Positions 14,797 through 18,650 of a stretch of DNA of 18,650 nucleotides are shown here, piece after piece. Source of the stretch: Ruminococcaceae bacterium UBA7030 (GTDB lineage Bacteria; Bacillota; Clostridia; Oscillospirales; Acutalibacteraceae); assembly GCA_002494125.1 (NCBI GenBank), contig DLBD01000068.1:1-18650 (forward strand). The letters are read 5' to 3'. A program made the position numbers and the translations under genes. Position 1 is the stretch's first letter, and every line of letters begins with the position of its first letter. The notes beneath the pieces were generated by a model, which worked only from the letters and a program-made list of their open reading frames with translations, was not told the DNA's origin and searched no databases.

Positions 14797-16482
14797 TTAC
14801 ACCTCCGTAATCTTTCCGTCGATAATCCTGATATGCTTATTACATATTTCAAGCGCAGCAAGCTTGTGTGAAACTATAATGCAACTAACATTTTCAAGCT
14901 TTCTGAGATTTGAAAGAAACTGTTTTTCCGTATTTTCGTCAAGCGCCGACGTAGCCTCGTCAAGAAGAATTATCGGAGCTCCTGAAAGAATTGACCTTGC
15001 AATAGCAAGGCGCTGAACCTGTCCTTCAGAAAGACCGAGTCCTTTTTCGCCAATAAGCGTATCGAGTCCGTCAGGAAGCTCGTCGATAAAAGACCTTGCA
15101 CAGCTGATATCCACAGCCTTCTGAATTTCATCCTCGCTTGCAGGACTGATAAAAGTAAGGTTTTCTCTTATTGTGCCGGATATTAGCATATTGCCCTGCG
15201 GAACATAGGAGAAAAGCGGACGTGTGTTCTTATCGGCGTAAAGACTTTCATTTTCTGTTACGATTCTGATTTCACCGGTTTGCGCCTCATATACTCCCAG
15301 AAGGAGTTTAAGAAGCGTACTCTTACCGATACCTGAAATACCTGTAATAGCAACAAAATCGCCTTTGTTCATAGTAAACGACGTATTGTCAAGAATAATA
15401 TCCCTGTCATATTTGAAGGATATGTTTTCAAATTCTATTCTCTTAAGACTATTATACACCTCGTATTTATCAATAGCTTTTTTATTAAGGTCAAATTCAT
15501 CATCAATACTGTCAAGCTCCATAAGTCGTTCGGCAGAAGCGATAAGGGTAAAATACTGTGGAACGACATTTGAAAGCGAGGCAAAAGGCGCCTGAATCTG
15601 ATTTACAAGCTGAATCATAGCTGTTACGGTACCGTAGGTTGTACCCTTAAATATAATACTCCACGCACCGAAAGCTACAGCAAATACAGAGCCGATACTG
15701 AAGGTGACATTAAGCCCGGTGTTTGCAAGAATTGAGAAATTCCTTCTTTTCATCTTTGCCTTAAAGTTTATTTCCTGAAGCTCGCCTGTTTCCTCCTCAA
15801 CTTTATCCTCTGCTGAAAACGCTTTGAAAACGAGAAGATTTGTTAGAGCCTCCTGTACAAATGAGCGGGTTTTACCCTCGGTTTCCTGCACCTTTTTGTG
15901 AAGGCGCTTTATAGTTTTTCTGAAAAGTCTTGTTACTGAAAAAACAAATAATCCGCCTGCCAGAAACACAAGCGCAAAAAAGCGATCAATAATAACAAGA
16001 TAAATAAATGCGCTGACAAGCTTTGTGATAAAAAATACGGTGTTCGGGATGATTGTCATAAATCCGTCTGTAACAACTGACGCATCATTGAACATTCTGT
16101 TTTGAAGCTCGCCTGAATGGTATTTTGTAACGCTTGAATAATTCTTTTTAAGTATTGTTTTAAGCATATGCTTCTGAAGAAGGATTGTAAGCCTTCCCTT
16201 GCTGTATTCGGAGATGGCATTTTTTGAAACATACAAAACCATCTGAATCATAATTACGCCCAAAAGCGCAATAGCATATTTAATTACAGTATTAATATCC
16301 TTTGAAACAGTCGCTCCATCAATAACTTTTTTTGAATAGTTAGCAAAAAAAACCGCCATTGTGCCGTGAACAACATTGAGTATTACCATTGCAACAAGCC
16401 ACGGCGTCTGTTTTTTACAGACGGAGTATATCCATTTAAGAACGGGAATATCCGATTTGCTGATTTTATTCTTATTCTCCAC
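14797..16482 (-). CDS. ABC exporter half-transporter (membrane domain fused to ATPase)
   Basis: 561 aa. Residues about 27-310 carry six membrane helices of the ABC_membrane type; residues 345-561 are the ATPase. Walker A GISGIGKST (381-389), Q-loop PQG (428-430), signature LSEGQ (484-488), Walker B IILLDEA (504-510) and switch His539 are intact, though LSEGQ departs from the usual LSGGQ. It should work as a homodimer exporting a peptide, lipid or drug. No N-terminal peptidase (C39) domain is present. The GTG start at 16482 overlaps the end of the S26-like peptidase gene by 11 bases, with AAAGGA about 10 bases upstream. This tight pairing suggests the peptidase and exporter share a substrate. 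The substrate itself is unknown. Confidence 0.92.
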   Translation of the reverse strand: MENKNKISKSDIPVLKWIYSVCKKQTPWLVAMVILNVVHGTMAVFFANYSKKVIDGATVSKDINTVIKYAIALLGVIMIQMVLYVSKNAISEYSKGRLTILLQKHMLKTILKKNYSSVTKYHSGELQNRMFNDASVVTDGFMTIIPNTVFFITKLVSAFIYLVIIDRFFALVFLAGGLFVFSVTRLFRKTIKRLHKKVQETEGKTRSFVQEALTNLLVFKAFSAEDKVEEETGELQEINFKAKMKRRNFSILANTGLNVTFSIGSVFAVAFGAWSIIFKGTTYGTVTAMIQLVNQIQAPFASLSNVVPQYFTLIASAERLMELDSIDDEFDLNKKAIDKYEVYNSLKRIEFENISFKYDRDIILDNTSFTMNKGDFVAITGISGIGKSTLLKLLLGVYEAQTGEIRIVTENESLYADKNTRPLFSYVPQGNMLISGTIRENLTFISPASEDEIQKAVDISCARSFIDELPDGLDTLIGEKGLGLSEGQVQRLAIARSILSGAPIILLDEATSALDENTEKQFLSNLRKLENVSCIIVSHKLAALEICNKHIRIIDGKITEV

Positions 16483-16942
16483 TTGAGTTGTCCTTTCGGG
16501 TGAAAAAGTGTCTTCTTACATAACTAAAGCCTTTGACTACAAAAACGACGGCAGGCTTAACAGGTATTAACGCAACCCAAAGTCTTGCATAGAATTTGTA
16601 AAGCTTATTCTTTTTAAGGTCAATATATCGCTTACCGTTTTTGTAAAAGCCGACAAGCTCGCCGCATATCATATCATCGGTGACGATTTCTTTATTTATA
16701 CAGTTGTCGCCGAGAATTACATAGTGGTCATCCTTCACATCAATAATACGGTGCATTACATATTTTCCGGAAGGAAGAAGGTATACCGGAACGTCGTATT
16801 TTTTAAGGCGTTCTTTATTTTTTATAACGATTATATTGTCCCTTCCCTGATGAAGCATAGGCTCCATAGATATTCCTCGGGTTAGCCCCGTATATGTGCC
16901 CGTTTCATCAAGGGCATCTTTAATAGATGAATATTCGCTCAT
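16472..16942 (-). CDS. S24/S26-family peptidase, signal-peptidase-like with Ser-His pair
   Basis: 156 aa. GISMEPML (23-30) gives the nucleophile Ser25, and YVMHRI (61-66) puts His64 where bacterial type I signal peptidases have the base Lys. LGDN (77-80) is the family's third box. A Ser-His pair is typical of the SipW/ER-type branch (S26B). The only membrane-like segment is C-terminal (about 121-137), so the topology differs from a classic N-anchored signal peptidase. Similar short S24/S26 proteins occur beside ABC exporters, sometimes with PqqD-like proteins, in gut Clostridia; this is from memory. No precursor peptide or PqqD gene is visible nearby. The ATG at 16942 has only GGTGA as Shine-Dalgarno. 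Confidence 0.8.
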   Translation of the reverse strand: MSEYSSIKDALDETGTYTGLTRGISMEPMLHQGRDNIIVIKNKERLKKYDVPVYLLPSGKYVMHRIIDVKDDHYVILGDNCINKEIVTDDMICGELVGFYKNGKRYIDLKKNKLYKFYARLWVALIPVKPAVVFVVKGFSYVRRHFFTRKDNSSGE

Positions 16943-16980
16943 AAAGTCACCATATTATTATAAATTTATATATTTAATTT

Positions 16981-17009
16981 ATTATAACAGATAATAAGCT
17001 TTAATGCAA
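16981..17009 (-). promoter_or_regulatory. Probable promoter of the peptidase-ABC-GH2-cyclophilin operon
   Basis: On the minus strand a perfect TATAAT (16986-16981) has an extended -10 TG one base upstream and TTGCAT (17009-17004) at a 17-base spacing. The -35 is weak (3 of 6), offset by the extended -10. It lies about 38 bases before the peptidase ATG. Confidence 0.55.
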
Positions 17010-17012
17010 TAA

Positions 17013-17044
17013 TTGACAAAGTTAAAAAAGTGTGGTAGTATAAT
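17013..17044 (+). promoter_or_regulatory. Promoter of the FAD-dependent dehydrogenase gene
   Basis: TTGACA (17013-17018) is perfect. Two overlapping -10 choices exist: TAGTAT (17036-17041) at 17 bases with an extended TG, or perfect TATAAT (17039-17044) at a poor 20-base spacing. Either gives a start of transcription near 17048-17051, upstream of a leader hairpin. Confidence 0.65.
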
Positions 17045-17073
17045 TTGCAATAGAAAACAACGAGAAAGATACG

Positions 17074-17107
17074 AAGGACCATCTATTGCGGATGGTCTTT
17101 TATTTTT
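17074..17107 (+). terminator. Terminator-like hairpin in the leader of the FAD dehydrogenase gene (possible attenuator)
   Basis: AAGGACCATC (17074-17083) pairs with GATGGTCTTT (17091-17100), 10 pairs with one G-U, around a 7-base loop, and is followed by TATTTTTA. It sits between the promoter and the gene, about 25 bases from the predicted transcription start. Upstream GCAATA (17047-17052) is complementary to the loop bases 17084-17089, allowing a pseudoknot. No leader peptide is visible. Confidence 0.6.
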
Positions 17108-17128
17108 ACGAAAAAAAGAGGAACTAAA

Positions 17129-18523
17129 ATGAACTATGATTTAATAATTGTCGGATCCGGCCCTGCAGGTATTTTCACGGCGCTTGAGCTTATAAAATTA
17201 AAATCAAACAAGAAAATACTTCTTATTGAAAAAGGTAATCCTGTTGAAAAAAGGCATTGTCCAAAAGCTGAAATCGGCAGTTGTGCAAGCTGTAAAAGAT
17301 GCGCTATCACAACAGGTTTTTCAGGCGCCGGAGCTTTTTCCGACGGTAAGCTCAGCTTAAGCTATGAGGTAGGCGGCGATTTGCCTATGCTTATCGGCGA
17401 GGATTTTGCGCAAGAGCTTATTGATTACACTGATAAGATTTATCTTGATTTCGGAGCTGACACAAAGGTTGAGGGTATCAACTCAGGTGACGCAATAAAA
17501 GAAATCAGAAAAAACGCTATTAAAGCCGGTTTGAAGCTTGTCGACTGCCCTATTCGCCATCTCGGCACCGAAAAGGCACAACAGCTTTATTATAAAATCC
17601 AGACCTTCCTTCAGAACAACAACGTTGATATGATGTTCAACACCGAGTGCAAAAATCTTGTTATAAACGACAATGTATGCACGGGAGTAATAATCGACCA
17701 AAACGGTGAGGATGTCACAATTTCTGCTCCTGAAGTTGTAATTGCTACGGGCAGAAGAGGCGCTGACTGGCTTGAAAAAATTTGTGCCGAGCACGATATT
17801 GCGCACGCTCCCGGCACAGTTGATATCGGAGTAAGAGTTGAGTGCAGAAACGAGATTATGGAAAAGGTTAACGAGGCTCTTTACGAATCTAAGCTTATCG
17901 GATATCCTAAGCCATGGAAAAACAAGGTTCGCACCTTCTGTCAGAACCCCGGCGGATTTGTTGCCCAGGAAAACTATGACAACGACCTTGCAGTTGTAAA
18001 CGGTCACAGCTTCAAGGATAAAAAAAGCGAAAACACAAACCTTGCAATACTTGTAAGCCATAACTTTACAGAGCCGTTTAATCAGCCGATTGAATATGCA
18101 CAGAAGGTTGGCGAGCTTACTAATATGCTTGGTGCGGGACATATTCTCGTTCAGCGCTTTGGCGACATACTCGACGGTAAGAGAACATGGCAGCATGAAC
18201 TCGCAAAGAGCAATCTCAAGCCTACCCTTAAAGACGCAGTTGCCGGCGACATTACAGCAGCAATGCCATACAGAGCAATGACGAATATCATTGAATTCAT
18301 CAAGATGCTTGACATTGTTGTACCCGGCTTTGCATCAACAGAAACTCTGCTTTACTCTCCGGAGCTTAAATTCTATTCTAACAAAGTAAGAATGGACGAA
18401 AGCCTTAACACAAATATAAAAGGACTTCACTGCCTCGGAGATTCATCCGGCTGGACAAGAGGACTTATGATGGCATCCGTTATGGGTGTGCTTATGGGCA
18501 GAAAACTCAAAGAAGCGGAATAA
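17129..18523 (+). CDS. FAD-dependent dehydrogenase (COG2509-type NAD(P)/FAD oxidoreductase)
   Basis: 464 aa, soluble. The FAD-binding VGSGPAG is at residues 8-14 and the C-terminal FAD motif LGDSSGWTRG at 436-445. Between residues 44 and 58 lie four cysteines (C44, C52, C55, C58) just before the GFSGAGAFSDGKL segment (63-75). This arrangement recurs in a widespread but biochemically undefined family of flavoproteins; the cysteines may bind an Fe-S cluster or be redox active. IVIATGRRGADW (about 204-215) is the usual second dinucleotide-domain segment. AGAGGA (17117-17122) lies 6 bases before the ATG. It is transcribed alone, divergent from the peptidase operon, with a hairpin in its leader and a strong terminator after it. 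Its substrate is unknown. Confidence 0.85.
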   Translation: MNYDLIIVGSGPAGIFTALELIKLKSNKKILLIEKGNPVEKRHCPKAEIGSCASCKRCAITTGFSGAGAFSDGKLSLSYEVGGDLPMLIGEDFAQELIDYTDKIYLDFGADTKVEGINSGDAIKEIRKNAIKAGLKLVDCPIRHLGTEKAQQLYYKIQTFLQNNNVDMMFNTECKNLVINDNVCTGVIIDQNGEDVTISAPEVVIATGRRGADWLEKICAEHDIAHAPGTVDIGVRVECRNEIMEKVNEALYESKLIGYPKPWKNKVRTFCQNPGGFVAQENYDNDLAVVNGHSFKDKKSENTNLAILVSHNFTEPFNQPIEYAQKVGELTNMLGAGHILVQRFGDILDGKRTWQHELAKSNLKPTLKDAVAGDITAAMPYRAMTNIIEFIKMLDIVVPGFASTETLLYSPELKFYSNKVRMDESLNTNIKGLHCLGDSSGWTRGLMMASVMGVLMGRKLKEAE

Positions 18524-18561
18524 TTATTAAGGACAGGGTTTGATACCCTACAAATTTAATC

Positions 18562-18597
18562 AAAAAATAAAGAGTCCCAAAGGACTCTTTATTTTTT
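18562..18597. terminator. Perfect bidirectional terminator between the FAD dehydrogenase and tRNA-Lys
   Basis: A 16-base arm (18562-18577) pairs perfectly with 18582-18597 around loop CAAA. The outer stem is A on one side and T on the other, so both strands end in a T-run. Its last base is also the 3' end of the tRNA CCA. A small AGGGT/ACCCT hairpin (18535-18549) lies just upstream. Confidence 0.93.
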
Positions 18598-18650
18598 GGT
18601 GACCCATCGGGGAATCGAACCCCGGACACCTTGATTAAAAGTCAAGTGCT
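18597..18650 (-). tRNA. tRNA-Lys (anticodon UUU), 5' part beyond the window
   Basis: The minus strand shows an anticodon stem CTTGA/TCAAG (18646-18642 and 18634-18630) closing the loop CTTTTAA, with anticodon TTT at 18639-18637, hence lysine. The T arm has a CGGGG/CCCCG stem and the loop TTCGATT. The 3' acceptor strand ATGGGTC, discriminator A and an encoded CCA (18599-18597) follow. The D arm and 5' acceptor strand lie past the window edge. Its terminator is the shared hairpin directly downstream. Confidence 0.95.

Noticed and set aside
16966..17082. 38-codon hydrophobic frame on the minus strand upstream of the peptidase, a possible exporter substrate
   Set aside because: It lacks a Shine-Dalgarno, overlaps both promoters, and its hydrophobic make-up is what A/T-rich non-coding DNA gives by chance.
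17047..17107. A preQ1, guanidine-II or fluoride riboswitch in the FAD dehydrogenase leader
   Set aside because: The short pseudoknot-like layout prompted the idea, but I could not see the conserved bases of any of these classes.
17483..18196. Long open frame (237 codons) on the minus strand inside the FAD dehydrogenase gene
   Set aside because: It is antisense to a clear family member, has no Shine-Dalgarno, and its frame is explained by codon bias of the real gene.

Overview
The window reads as a chromosomal segment of a low-to-moderate GC, anaerobic, endospore-forming Firmicute of class Clostridia, most likely near the Ruminococcaceae/Oscillospiraceae. Support comes from the spoIIGA-sigE sporulation pair, an IspH-ribosomal protein S1 fusion of the kind known in Clostridia, a DUF1858 redox-disulfide protein, A/T-rich sigma-A promoters and strong AGGAGG ribosome binding sites. 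No phage, insertion sequence, CRISPR array or other mobile DNA is visible. Gene density is high and no gap exceeds 300 bases.

Layout. (a) 1-148: 5' part of a minus-strand DUF1858 gene, divergent from a plus-strand DUF4364-type gene (282-863). (b) 914-7582: a minus-strand operon of five tightly packed genes in the order ABC-F ATPase, HI0933-family flavoprotein, cmk, plsC, ispH-S1 fusion, ending at a bidirectional terminator shared with the DUF4364-type gene. (c) 7691-8928: manA, divergent from (b), then a small DUF378 membrane protein. (d) 9068-10921: an NhaC-family antiporter behind a near-consensus promoter, with a signal peptide and an unusual acidic N-terminal extension. (e) 10976-12467: spoIIGA and sigE on the minus strand. 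(f) 12525-16942: a minus-strand run of S26-like peptidase, ABC exporter, GH2 glycosidase and cyclophilin. (g) 17129-18523: an FAD-dependent dehydrogenase with a terminator-like hairpin in its leader. (h) 18597-18650: 3' part of tRNA-Lys(UUU), minus strand, sharing a perfect bidirectional terminator with (g).

How the genes work together. Operon (b) is housekeeping: ribosome-associated ATPase, CMP/dCMP kinase, phosphatidic acid synthesis, the last step of MEP isoprenoid synthesis, and S1. The S1 half of the fusion has its own strong Shine-Dalgarno and ATG, so free S1 may be made from the same mRNA. In (e) SpoIIGA is the protease that activates pro-sigma-E in the mother cell. Its probable promoter, with spoIIG-like long spacing and a Spo0A-box-like site, is nested inside the hairpin that terminates the cyclophilin operon. 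The peptidase-ABC pair in (f) resembles a peptide maturation/export unit without a visible precursor.

No plainly novel defence or biosynthetic system is present. The most interesting signals are regulatory: the internal start in the fusion gene, the promoter-in-terminator at spoIIGA, and the leader hairpin at 17074-17100.
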